A stretch of DNA of 64,000 nt from NCBI RefSeq assembly GCF_000422905.1, contig NZ_AUGY01000047.1:1-64000 (forward strand), in the 5' to 3' direction. The stretch comes from Paenibacillus alginolyticus DSM 5050 = NBRC 15375. GTDB lineage: Bacteria; Bacillota; Bacilli; Paenibacillales; NBRC-103111. Below, piece by piece: positions 34,245 through 42,326 of this stretch. The notes below the pieces were generated by a model that ran no database searches, had not been told where the DNA came from, and was given only the letters and a program-made list of their open reading frames with translations. The translations under genes and the position numbers were made by a program. How positions within the stretch are numbered: position 1 is the first letter of the stretch; the number at the start of each line of letters is the position of its first letter.

Positions 34245-35282
34245 TTAATACGATTTATTTCTTAATTTGCTATATGTCGCACCACAATAGAGGCCTATAA
34301 TTGATCTCCTGTGAATCATGTCAACAATAAACTTCTCATATCTGCCTAGTGTTCCGTAAACTTCATTATAAAAAAAAGGTAATGCTTCCCTAACATGGGG
34401 ATTAGCAATCATCTGGCTGACATATTTCAATCTTTGGCTGAAACTTAACTCATTAGATGATTTCAAGTAAACATAGGCGTAGGCCATCACACTATTTATT
34501 AGTCTAATCGACCTTAGCTGTTTGATCTTCATTGGATCTATGTAGCTGATACTCCAATCTGATATTTCCAGCGTATACACTTCTAATGCTCTTTTAAAAT
34601 AGTCCTTTTCTAAGATATTTCTTGTTGCACTTCCGGCTACTTCCCGATAGTGATAGCCCGTATAATCGATATACATCGCACTTAAAGCATGTCTAAAAAA
34701 TTGCATGTTAAACAGTCCATCTTCACCTAATGCAACTTTTTCTGGAAATTTTAGATCGTTATCATGAATGACTTTACGTTTATAAAGCTTGTTGCATGCG
34801 GTATTTAACTGATCTGACTTCAAGAAATAGGTTAAAATCTCACGCTCTATGTATTCTCTCGCCAAAATGGATTGAAGAGGAAATGGATATCTTGTAATTA
34901 CCTTGTGACCCTCAATCTCGCTTTCGAAATTCGAAATGACGACATCGCAATTGCCCTCAAGTGCAGCGTTATACAAGGTCGCATACATATCTGTTTCTAT
35001 GTAATCATCTGCATCAACAAAGCCTATAAATTCTCCAACCGCTGCCTGCAGCCCAGCATTTCGAGCCATGCTCACGCCTTTATTCTCTTGGTGAATGAGT
35101 TTAATTCTAGGATCATTTTTAGAATAATCCTCAATGATTTGCCCACTCTGATCTATGGATCCGTCATTAACAAATATAAACTCACAAGCTTTTAATGTTT
35201 GACTTGTAAGTGAATCCAAGCAAGGGATTACATATTTCTCCGCGTTATATACGGGTATTATCACACTTACCTTTATATTCAC
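34245..35282 (-). CDS. Family 2 glycosyltransferase, 345 aa
   Basis: GT-A fold beginning VSVIIPVYNAEKYVIPCLDS, with FIFVNDGSIDQSGQII and FIGFVDADDYIETDMYA carrying the metal-binding DxD. The C-terminal 110 residues are helical and of unknown role. GTG start after GGAGTG. It is two bases from the preceding gene. Confidence 0.9.
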   Translation of the reverse strand: MNIKVSVIIPVYNAEKYVIPCLDSLTSQTLKACEFIFVNDGSIDQSGQIIEDYSKNDPRIKLIHQENKGVSMARNAGLQAAVGEFIGFVDADDYIETDMYATLYNAALEGNCDVVISNFESEIEGHKVITRYPFPLQSILAREYIEREILTYFLKSDQLNTACNKLYKRKVIHDNDLKFPEKVALGEDGLFNMQFFRHALSAMYIDYTGYHYREVAGSATRNILEKDYFKRALEVYTLEISDWSISYIDPMKIKQLRSIRLINSVMAYAYVYLKSSNELSFSQRLKYVSQMIANPHVREALPFFYNEVYGTLGRYEKFIVDMIHRRSIIGLYCGATYSKLRNKSY

Positions 35283-35284
35283 GT

Positions 35285-36475
35285 TTATATCACTCCATAA
35301 AGCTTATCTAATTCATAACTATTACTAAATTCCTGATTGATATTATGGTTACTTATATCTTTTCTTAGCTCGTGTTTTTTATATAATCTCTCTATGCCAC
35401 AGGCAATTCCATCTACGCTAAGCTCACAAATGATCCCATCATAACCATCCTCCACTTGACTCTTTGCGGTGGAATAATTAGTGATTAATATAGGCTTACC
35501 TAATATCTTCGCTTCGGTTACCGTAACAGCCTTGCCTTCATATCTGGAGGGCTGTACATATAAGTCACATGCTTTAATATACGGATATGGGTTTGTTTTC
35601 TTTCCCAATAGGATGAATTGATCGTCTAAGCCATTCATTGCGATCAACTCCCTAATAGCAGCCTCATCCCCACCGTAACCAACAATGTACCAGGCGATAT
35701 CTTGATAACCTTTATCTTTTAGAATCCTTAATGCTTTAACAGCATTGTCGATACCTTTAGCATGGGATAATCTAGCTACTGTCACTATTTTAAACCTGTC
35801 ATCATTCACCATAGGAATTGCTGCTTCTTGATCCGCCATATTCCTAATAAAATCTGGTGAAGTAATGTTTTCTATAACGACAACTTTGCTTTCTAATTCC
35901 CTATATTTTGATAAAAAAGAGTCCTTGCATGCGTCCGAAACAGCTATGATATGATCAAACTTTCTCCACATTTCCAGGTCCAACTTCACGTTGGTTTCCA
36001 CATTGGAATAATCCGTATGTATCCAGGCTATTTTTTTCTTTGCCTTAATCTTCTCGGCTATAAAATAATGTGGCCATAAATAACTAATGGCTGCGTCATA
36101 CTCTTTCTCGACTTTTGGTAAATAGGGCAGCGCATATTTCCACATCAATTGCATTTGGTAATATCCCGGCTCCGCAACTTGCCTGACTCGACCTAGAATA
36201 TCCGCATGCACTTTTGATAAAATTCTGGAAAAGCCGATCGTATATTGTCTATCCTGAAGGGTCTTGGCAATTGATTTTCTAAATGTGCTATATTGAGGAA
36301 TTTCGCCTAATAAATTGGCTTTATGGCTAATCAGGTTCATAAAATCACCTTGATGTTTATACAGCATGAGATCAATGGCATACTGCTTATAATCGAAGTG
36401 ATCAAGCATACTAACCAGACTTCTCTCTACGCCACCAACTTCCATGTCAAAGGATGCAATCAATATGTTCTTCAT
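35285..36475 (-). CDS. Family 4 glycosyltransferase, 396 aa
   Basis: GT-B protein with IASFDMEVGGVERSLVSMLD, VTVARLSHAKGIDNAVKALR and CDLYVQPSRYEGKAVTVTEA (EX7E). A more distant member of the trio with 30668 and 31861. Its start overlaps the stop of the GT32 gene by 4 bases. Confidence 0.88.
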   Translation of the reverse strand: MKNILIASFDMEVGGVERSLVSMLDHFDYKQYAIDLMLYKHQGDFMNLISHKANLLGEIPQYSTFRKSIAKTLQDRQYTIGFSRILSKVHADILGRVRQVAEPGYYQMQLMWKYALPYLPKVEKEYDAAISYLWPHYFIAEKIKAKKKIAWIHTDYSNVETNVKLDLEMWRKFDHIIAVSDACKDSFLSKYRELESKVVVIENITSPDFIRNMADQEAAIPMVNDDRFKIVTVARLSHAKGIDNAVKALRILKDKGYQDIAWYIVGYGGDEAAIRELIAMNGLDDQFILLGKKTNPYPYIKACDLYVQPSRYEGKAVTVTEAKILGKPILITNYSTAKSQVEDGYDGIICELSVDGIACGIERLYKKHELRKDISNHNINQEFSNSYELDKLYGVI

Positions 36476-37203
36476 TGAATCCCCCTAAGCGCTGCCCTTA
36501 TTCTTGCGATATTATGTCCACCAATGATCCTTGCCAGGAGCAATTTCATTCGCCCCTTCCATCTCGCCTTGGGCGGCAACCAGCTCTTATAGAAGTGGTG
36601 CATGGCATACGTGTTTTCCGTCATGAAATTCCTGCAGTTAATGTAATCGTAGGGTGAGAAATACGTTTGCGGATAAAAGGTTCCAACACCTTCTATGTCT
36701 TGATAGCTGCCATTGGGAGTAACTCCCCAATCGCCTAATATCTTCGTTATCATGGCTACATTGGTTAGCGAATCAAAAGTCCCATCCGCAAGGATGAAGC
36801 TCTTTGTATGATAGGAATCCATAAATACTTGGATTAGCTTATTTTCTTTCGCGGCTCCGATCGTACTTGTTGCGATGTAGTTCTCTTGCTCGAACCCCCA
36901 GAATGACTCATGATGCAGCAGGTCATCAAAGGATTTGAACACTTCCACATCGGTGTCTAAATAAATACCGCCATAGTGATAGAGCACGTACACTCTCGCA
37001 TAATCGCTGACGAACGCAAATTTGCCCGCTTCGTATGCCTCTTTAACATATATATTGCTGCTTGTGTCGAAGTTGTTTTCATTCCACTCTATGAATTGAT
37101 AACCAGTTAGATGGTTATGCCAGCTTGCTATACATCGCTTCACGATGTCGGGCTTTTCTTTCCCGCCAAACCAGCAATAGTGGATGATCTTTGGAATTGG
37201 CAT
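36472..37203 (-). CDS. GT32-type capsular glycosyltransferase (OCH1-like), 243 aa
   Basis: The sequence starts IPKIIHYCWFGGKEKPDIVK and has FAFVSDYARVYVLYHYGGIY followed by LDTDVEVFKSFDDLL, with the DxD of the glycosyltransferase sugar-binding (Gly_transf_sug) family. Related enzymes add mannose or galactose to capsules. It is the first gene of the second polysaccharide operon and starts after GAGGAG, with SinR-type sites upstream. Confidence 0.9.
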   Translation of the reverse strand: MPIPKIIHYCWFGGKEKPDIVKRCIASWHNHLTGYQFIEWNENNFDTSSNIYVKEAYEAGKFAFVSDYARVYVLYHYGGIYLDTDVEVFKSFDDLLHHESFWGFEQENYIATSTIGAAKENKLIQVFMDSYHTKSFILADGTFDSLTNVAMITKILGDWGVTPNGSYQDIEGVGTFYPQTYFSPYDYINCRNFMTENTYAMHHFYKSWLPPKARWKGRMKLLLARIIGGHNIARIRAALRGIQ

Positions 37204-37225
37204 TGTTGGTTCTCCTCGTTAACAT

Positions 37226-37303
37226 TTTCTTTATAAAGAACAATAAGTGAAATTAGCAGAATGTATTTTGGGCCTACATCCATTTTAGTTCTTTATAGAG
37301 AAC
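37226..37303. promoter_or_regulatory. Two SinR-type palindromes before the second polysaccharide operon
   Basis: TTTCTTTATAAAGAAC (37226-37241, one mismatch) and GTTCTTTATAGAGAAC (37288-37303, one mismatch) lie in the 127-bp gap between the GT32 gene and the lasso ABC transporter. They are 62 bp apart. Confidence 0.65.
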
Positions 37304-37330
37304 ATGTCAACATACGTCTTCGCATATTCC

Positions 37331-39166
37331 TCATGTTGCAACAGAACCCAGGTATGTGACTGAGGACTTATTCGTTTCTTGCATTTGATTTCCTAATAAA
37401 CTGGCAAACAATCCTTCTTTTTCTCCAGTTAATTGGGTATATCCGCCACTTTGTATAATCCTTCCTTTATCTAACACAATAACTTGATCCGCATTACGTA
37501 TGGTCGATAAACGATGAGCGATGACGATTATGGTCAGTTTTCCTTGCAGTCGCTCCAGCGCTTCTTGTATCTTCGCCTCATTCTCGGAGTCAAGCGCACT
37601 GGTTGCCTCATCCAATATCAGGATAGATGGTTTACGCAGTATTGCTCGGGCTAATACAAGCCGTTGTCTTTCTCCGCCGGACAGACGGATGCCTCTGTCT
37701 CCAATCAGCGTATCGAGTCCCTGTGGAAGTTTACTGACGAATTCGGCTGATGCAGCAAACTCGAGTGATTCCCACAGTTGCTCCTCAGTTGCGCTTGGAT
37801 CAATCATCAGCATGTTATCCCTTATGCTTCCGTTAAAGAGGAACGGATCCTGGGGAACATAACTAATGGATTTCCTCAGAGCCAATAAATTAGCTTCCGT
37901 AAGGGGAACTCCATCCACAAGGACTTGCCCTCTCTCCGGCTTCAGCAGCCCCATCAAGATATCGATTAAGGTGCTCTTACCTGCGCCAGATCGACCGATG
38001 ATCGCTGTCATTTGCTTGGACGGAATGCGTAAATTTATATCTTGGAGGGCATATAACTGTTCATTACGGTTATACCGAAAGGATACATCGCGACACTCGA
38101 GATATTCCTCAATACGTATCGGCTTCTCATGGTTATAGTCGCTACTCCCCTTGATTTCCCTGGCTTCCATACATTCATTTTGCAATTCCTTCAAAGACTT
38201 AAAAGCTGGTATTGCCGCAGATATTTGTTCCAAATTCGTTTGAACACCCTGGAATCGCGGCCAAAGCCTGAAAAAAATGAGAATGATCAACATGAGTTGC
38301 TGACCTTGGGTTTGAAAGAACATGTTAGATGCATAGATAAAAAAACCAATAATTAATGAGGAAGAAATCTTATAATAAAGCTCTGAATTTGCTCTTAACT
38401 TGGTTTGTTCAAATCGTTCCTGACTGAATCTTTGACTCCAATTTATGAGCCAAGTTCGGCGCGACTCCTCCAACATATTGCTTTTGATGTCTTTAATTCC
38501 ATTAAAATGGTCCGTGATCCCCCCGATATAACTGCGTCCGAGCTCTAACGATTGATTCCCCAGCATTCTTGATCGTTTAATAAATGTGCGGGAAAAGAAG
38601 GAAACGGCCAGCCCACAGATTAATACGAATATCGTCAACTTCGCGGATAAGAACAAAGCGATTCCAATTTGAATCAGAGTAAATACAATAGAGGTTAGGA
38701 ATTGAAGGAAGATGTACGTTCCACTAGTCACGTGTCCTAATTCCCCTGTCAGTGAATTGATCAGATCCGATTTTCTTTTCTTGATGAAAAAATCCCAGTT
38801 CGCCTGAAGTAAAGCGTTATAAGTCTCTAATCTTACGTGATTAATAAAACCAGTGTGAATTTTGATATCCCGGAGATTAAGATTCCGCTGGATCAAACTT
38901 TGACCTGAGATAAGTATGACGTACATGCCCACGATCAACAGTAGTGCCAGTGGTTTAGGAATCTCATTGAAAATTTCAAAGATACCTAAATGAGAGATCC
39001 ATCCCATCTTCATGTTCATGATTCCGCTAATATCCAGTAATGGGAGTAATAAAAAAATCCCCATACCATCAAGGAAGCTGATTAAAACCATCCCCAGAAG
39101 ATTCACATATAAAATTTTACCGGCGTAGGCATGCAACTGTTTTGTAAAATAGAAGAGATGTTCCAT
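37331..39166 (-). CDS. ABC exporter of the lasso peptide operon, 611 aa
   Basis: Six membrane segments in the first 310 residues and a C-terminal ATPase with Walker A GRSGAGKSTL, signature LSGGERQRL, Walker B SILILDEATSAL and the H-loop IVIAHRL. In paeninodin-type clusters a protein of this kind exports the mature peptide and gives self-protection. It is the last gene of the lasso operon, 4 bases after the nucleotidyltransferase. Confidence 0.88.
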   Translation of the reverse strand: MEHLFYFTKQLHAYAGKILYVNLLGMVLISFLDGMGIFLLLPLLDISGIMNMKMGWISHLGIFEIFNEIPKPLALLLIVGMYVILISGQSLIQRNLNLRDIKIHTGFINHVRLETYNALLQANWDFFIKKRKSDLINSLTGELGHVTSGTYIFLQFLTSIVFTLIQIGIALFLSAKLTIFVLICGLAVSFFSRTFIKRSRMLGNQSLELGRSYIGGITDHFNGIKDIKSNMLEESRRTWLINWSQRFSQERFEQTKLRANSELYYKISSSLIIGFFIYASNMFFQTQGQQLMLIILIFFRLWPRFQGVQTNLEQISAAIPAFKSLKELQNECMEAREIKGSSDYNHEKPIRIEEYLECRDVSFRYNRNEQLYALQDINLRIPSKQMTAIIGRSGAGKSTLIDILMGLLKPERGQVLVDGVPLTEANLLALRKSISYVPQDPFLFNGSIRDNMLMIDPSATEEQLWESLEFAASAEFVSKLPQGLDTLIGDRGIRLSGGERQRLVLARAILRKPSILILDEATSALDSENEAKIQEALERLQGKLTIIVIAHRLSTIRNADQVIVLDKGRIIQSGGYTQLTGEKEGLFASLLGNQMQETNKSSVTYLGSVAT

Positions 39167-39170
39167 TACG

Positions 39171-40364
39171 TTACGTCCCTCTCTGTGATATGGAATTTGT
39201 TTTTCGCCAGGCCCACAAGACAGGACGCAGGGGGAAATAGAGGAAGTGCAACCTTTTGGGTAATGTCAATGTATCGGCATCCTCTGGATAAGGGTAAAAG
39301 AAACTCAACACGAAAAGTATTTTTTGTTGAGCAGACATCAGTGAAAATAAATGCTTTTTATGATATTTGGACACGTGCTCCGGAACGGGAGCTGTATGCA
39401 GATTTACCATTTGACGAATGTAAAACAGTGCATCCGCAGCTAAGCGCTTTGCGCGCTTTCCTGTGGTCATTGACTCCATTTCAGCTGTCAAAGGAGTATG
39501 CAGCAGCTGCGCAGCCAAAATCATTGCTTGCGCCCCAAGATGAAGCTGTCTATTTTTCGTAAGAAGCGTGTGAAGCTTGGCATAATCAATATTCTGCCTG
39601 GTGATCCGATCCATATCTATCAACCAGCGAAGCCGCGACCATCCATGACGTGCCCCATGAGAAGCAAGAAATAGAAATAAATCCTCTCTCCCTAAATAAT
39701 AGACAGGATGACTGGTAATCTTGCTTATCCGTTTTCTTTCCCATAATTCATCAAAACCTGGCTCTTTCCCGGGCCCTGGGCCTAATCTCCAATGAATTTC
39801 GAGTGTAACCCTTTTATCAGGGTGGATAAAGGTCGCATGATGATGTCTCCATTTCCAATCATCCAATATCGTATTGTATTCTTCTTCTTTCACATAGCCT
39901 TGACTTCTGAGCAGTTCATGGGCTTGGTCCACATGCTGTATCGGAATCAGGATATCCAAATCACGGGATGTACGAAGGGATATATTTCCATAAAGGTCAT
40001 CTGCAAGAACTGGTCCTTTCAAGACGATCGTACGGATGTCAGACTCGGAGAACAGCTTACAAATTTGCTCCATCTCTGCACTCAATCGCAGCATGTTGAA
40101 GGTGTTTTCTTGATAATCCTTTTGCAGAGCATTCATGACATACGTGGGGATCCAAGCTGAATCTGTTTGCCGAAGATTGGTATATAACAGGGAAAATACC
40201 CTATGATGTCTTGCGAGCTGCAGAAAGGCTCCCCAATCGATTTCATTTGCCTGATCTTGATCTTTCCATAACATAGATTCCCCTTTATCCATTCTCATAA
40301 TGGATAGCAATAACGTCAATTCTTTTGAAAAGTGCATCGAATCCGAACGGAAATCGTTTTCCAT
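39171..40364 (-). CDS. Nucleotidyltransferase-family protein of the lasso operon, 397 aa
   Basis: The motif TIVLKGPVLADDLYGNISLR followed by TSRDLDILI is that of the uncharacterised nucleotidyltransferases (PF14907 type), with RDLDIL supplying metal ligands. Such proteins accompany lasso clusters with kinases in Firmicutes, where tailoring of the phosphorylated C-terminus or nucleotidylation has been suggested. The ATG at 40364 after AAGGGG is used. A second member lies at 44464. Confidence 0.8.
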   Translation of the reverse strand: MENDFRSDSMHFSKELTLLLSIMRMDKGESMLWKDQDQANEIDWGAFLQLARHHRVFSLLYTNLRQTDSAWIPTYVMNALQKDYQENTFNMLRLSAEMEQICKLFSESDIRTIVLKGPVLADDLYGNISLRTSRDLDILIPIQHVDQAHELLRSQGYVKEEEYNTILDDWKWRHHHATFIHPDKRVTLEIHWRLGPGPGKEPGFDELWERKRISKITSHPVYYLGREDLFLFLASHGARHGWSRLRWLIDMDRITRQNIDYAKLHTLLTKNRQLHLGAQAMILAAQLLHTPLTAEMESMTTGKRAKRLAADALFYIRQMVNLHTAPVPEHVSKYHKKHLFSLMSAQQKILFVLSFFYPYPEDADTLTLPKRLHFLYFPLRPVLWAWRKTNSISQRGT

Positions 40365-40382
40365 CTTAATCCCCTTCATTCT

Positions 40383-40838
40383 CTATTCACTTATATATTT
40401 GGCAAACTTGCCGACAACTGCGAATCGTTCCATTCCTTCTGCTCCGGTTATATAGAAGGGTCCGCTGCGAAGCCAAGCATGAGCAACCATTTTGCCTGAA
40501 TCGTCCCTACCGGTCCCTAAATAGAGCGTGCTTTCGATCTGGCGCTTTTCAAGCATTTTCAAAGCGGCTATCGCTTTAACCAAACATTTGCTATCCCATA
40601 AGGTATGTTGACTCATAATCTGAATCACATCGTGCACTTTCAGCAATGTTGCTGTGTGCTTGTGGATCTGTGCATTCGAAGTTTCCTCCATTTGCGCTCC
40701 TAGTGAAGGTGCGACTTTAGAAAAGGGCAGGAAGATAAGAAAGCGTGCCCATCCCAAATATAAAAAAGCTTCTATAAAAATAAGCATTGTTTTCGTATCT
40801 AGTGAGAGAAATTTTTTCACCTTATTCAAATTGCCCAT
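40383..40838 (-). CDS. Lasso peptide leader peptidase B2 (transglutaminase-like), 151 aa
   Basis: The Cys of LWDSKCLVKAIAALKML, the His of MVAHAWLRSG and a following acidic residue give the Cys-His-Asp/Glu arrangement of lasso B2 proteases. The family cleaves the leader from the precursor, working with the B1 chaperone. It overlaps the B1 gene by 13 bases. The N-terminal 30 residues contain a hydrophobic stretch. Confidence 0.88.
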   Translation of the reverse strand: MGNLNKVKKFLSLDTKTMLIFIEAFLYLGWARFLIFLPFSKVAPSLGAQMEETSNAQIHKHTATLLKVHDVIQIMSQHTLWDSKCLVKAIAALKMLEKRQIESTLYLGTGRDDSGKMVAHAWLRSGPFYITGAEGMERFAVVGKFAKYISE

Positions 40839-41131
40839 TGATTTTCCACGCCAATTAACTTTTCATCCATTAAATGTGTCAAAAAAGAGATAACCTGCTG
40901 TTCACACTCGCTTTGATCCACCTCATAATCGGCCACTAAGTTTGCAACTAACTGCTTAACTGCAATTGGCTCCTCGATTGCATCCCAAATTATCCCGCCA
41001 ATTTCACCTAAATTGTAATATTTCCCATTTTGAACGCTCAGCATCACTTTTTCTCCGCCCATATCACTTACAATGTTTCCTTTACCTTGGACAACAATAT
41101 CCTGCAGCGAAAGCGCTTGGTTTTTGATCAT
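40826..41131 (-). CDS. Lasso peptide B1 / PqqD-type leader-binding protein, 101 aa
   Basis: A small winged-helix RiPP recognition element: MGGEKVMLSVQNGKYYNLGE then GGIIWDAIEEPIAVKQLVAN and a C-terminal helix. It binds the precursor leader (WxxP...T motif) and delivers it to B2. GGAGG precedes the start; the kinase gene ends 3 bases before it. Confidence 0.9.
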   Translation of the reverse strand: MIKNQALSLQDIVVQGKGNIVSDMGGEKVMLSVQNGKYYNLGEIGGIIWDAIEEPIAVKQLVANLVADYEVDQSECEQQVISFLTHLMDEKLIGVENQWAI

Positions 41132-41134
41132 GAT

Positions 41135-42064
41135 CTATGCCTCCAAATTTAATGTTTCCATAATCGTTGTTACTAATTGAGGCGCCGTGAAGCCAGATGC
41201 CGGGCGGCTTAGTTGGAACATTTGAACGTTATTTACAATACTTACAGAAGTGTTAAAATGCCATTCGGTCAATCCTAAGTCCGGAATAAGGAAATTACGA
41301 TAGGTATGGTAGAAAAGGGTTTTGAATCGTTCAAGTTTTGCAATTTGACGAATAGCAATCTCTTTATCCTCTGTTTTCACTAGTTCAATTACGCCTGCAA
41401 GCGGTAATGAGCCTGTAAAGTATTTAGAGGACACGGGGATATAGTATTTATCCACTCTCCCGTACAAGGATTGGTACTCACTCGACTCCATGCCGAAGTT
41501 AGTGAGACTATCCTGCCATAGCTTCTGCTGGGGATAGGAAGAAGTAACATAGGGCATGTTTTCCCCTGAAAGCCATACAGCAATGACATCGTCACTTAGC
41601 AGCTGATAGCCTTCGTTAAGGAAAGCTGAGGCCAGTGTAGACTTCCCTGCTCCTGAATCTCCGATAATGGCATATGCTTTTCCTTGAATGGCCACTAAAC
41701 TGCCATGCAGTGGAAATATCTTCCTTTGCATCAATATGACACCCATACAAGTTCCTAGAATAAGAAGTCGAATCTCGCCGTCCTTCGTTTCTTTCATAGG
41801 TGAGAACGTGATTCTTTTTCCTTCTTTGATTGAAAAGGTAGCAATTTCGGGAATATGAAAGATGACTAAATGATCTTTCACTACAAATTGATTAGGCTGA
41901 GCCGTTAGCTCAAAATAGAGCCTAGTTAGATCTTCATCCTTTTTAATTTCAATATCGATTTCTTCTATTTGTTCGTCCACTATAGTCAATTCCGGTAAAG
42001 CGACATCGCTTACGATCGTTAAGCCGAAGGCTTTGTAGACGACTTTTTTTTCGACTTCTATCAT
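41135..42064 (-). CDS. HPrK-like kinase of the lasso operon (PadeK-type), 309 aa
   Basis: The C-terminal half holds a P-loop in IIGDSGAGKSTLASAFLNEG and the following LLSDDVIAV, as in HPr kinase-related proteins. In the paeninodin cluster the homologue phosphorylates the side chain of the C-terminal Ser of the precursor; the precursor here also ends in Ser, which supports the same reaction. ATG 42064 is preferred because GGAGTGG lies just before it. Confidence 0.85.
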   Translation of the reverse strand: MIEVEKKVVYKAFGLTIVSDVALPELTIVDEQIEEIDIEIKKDEDLTRLYFELTAQPNQFVVKDHLVIFHIPEIATFSIKEGKRITFSPMKETKDGEIRLLILGTCMGVILMQRKIFPLHGSLVAIQGKAYAIIGDSGAGKSTLASAFLNEGYQLLSDDVIAVWLSGENMPYVTSSYPQQKLWQDSLTNFGMESSEYQSLYGRVDKYYIPVSSKYFTGSLPLAGVIELVKTEDKEIAIRQIAKLERFKTLFYHTYRNFLIPDLGLTEWHFNTSVSIVNNVQMFQLSRPASGFTAPQLVTTIMETLNLEA

Positions 42065-42090
42065 TTTTCCACTCCAATACATCCATTATT

Positions 42091-42137
42091 ATGTTAAAGG
42101 CCCTTATACTCTCTTGATGTATAAGGGCTTTTAACAT
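42091..42137 (-). other. Strong hairpin between lasso precursor and kinase genes
   Basis: ATGTTAAAGGCCCTTATA pairs with TATAAGGGCTTTTAACAT across an 11-base loop with a single mismatch region. There is no U tail on the minus strand. It probably slows decay of, or processes, the precursor message rather than ending all transcripts. Confidence 0.6.
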
Positions 42138-42176
42138 ATGTACGAATTCGTAAGTAGCTTTGAATCTAAATCAATC

Positions 42177-42311
42177 TTAGCTCCATGTTAATTTGTCTTT
42201 AGGAGTACCTTCCGTATAAGCATGATCAAGGTGGTTACCATTTTTCGGATCAAGCATTGTTTGATTAACATCCAATACTTCAAGCTCAGGTTTCAACCAT
42301 TCTTTTTTCAT
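42177..42311 (-). CDS. Paeninodin-type lasso peptide precursor, 44 aa
   Basis: An AGGAGG ribosome site precedes ATG 42311. The leader MKKEWLKPELEVLDVNQTM matches the paeninodin family leader (aromatic-xxP, LEVLDV, Thr at -2). The following 25 residues begin LDPKNGNHLDHAY and end LTWS, with the C-terminal Ser expected of PadeK substrates. If cleavage follows the family rule after Met19, the core has no Asp or Glu at positions 7-9; the nearest is Asp at position 10. Cleavage one residue later would give Asp1 and an acid at position 9. The gene lies between cyclase and kinase genes and is too short for usual gene finders. Confidence 0.85.
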   Translation of the reverse strand: MKKEWLKPELEVLDVNQTMLDPKNGNHLDHAYTEGTPKDKLTWS

Positions 42312-42326
42312 ATATTTCACCTCCTT

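Noticed and set aside
39131..39562. Plus-strand frame of 143 codons opposite the nucleotidyltransferase gene
   Set aside because: It lacks a ribosome site and overlaps two well-supported minus-strand genes along most of its length.
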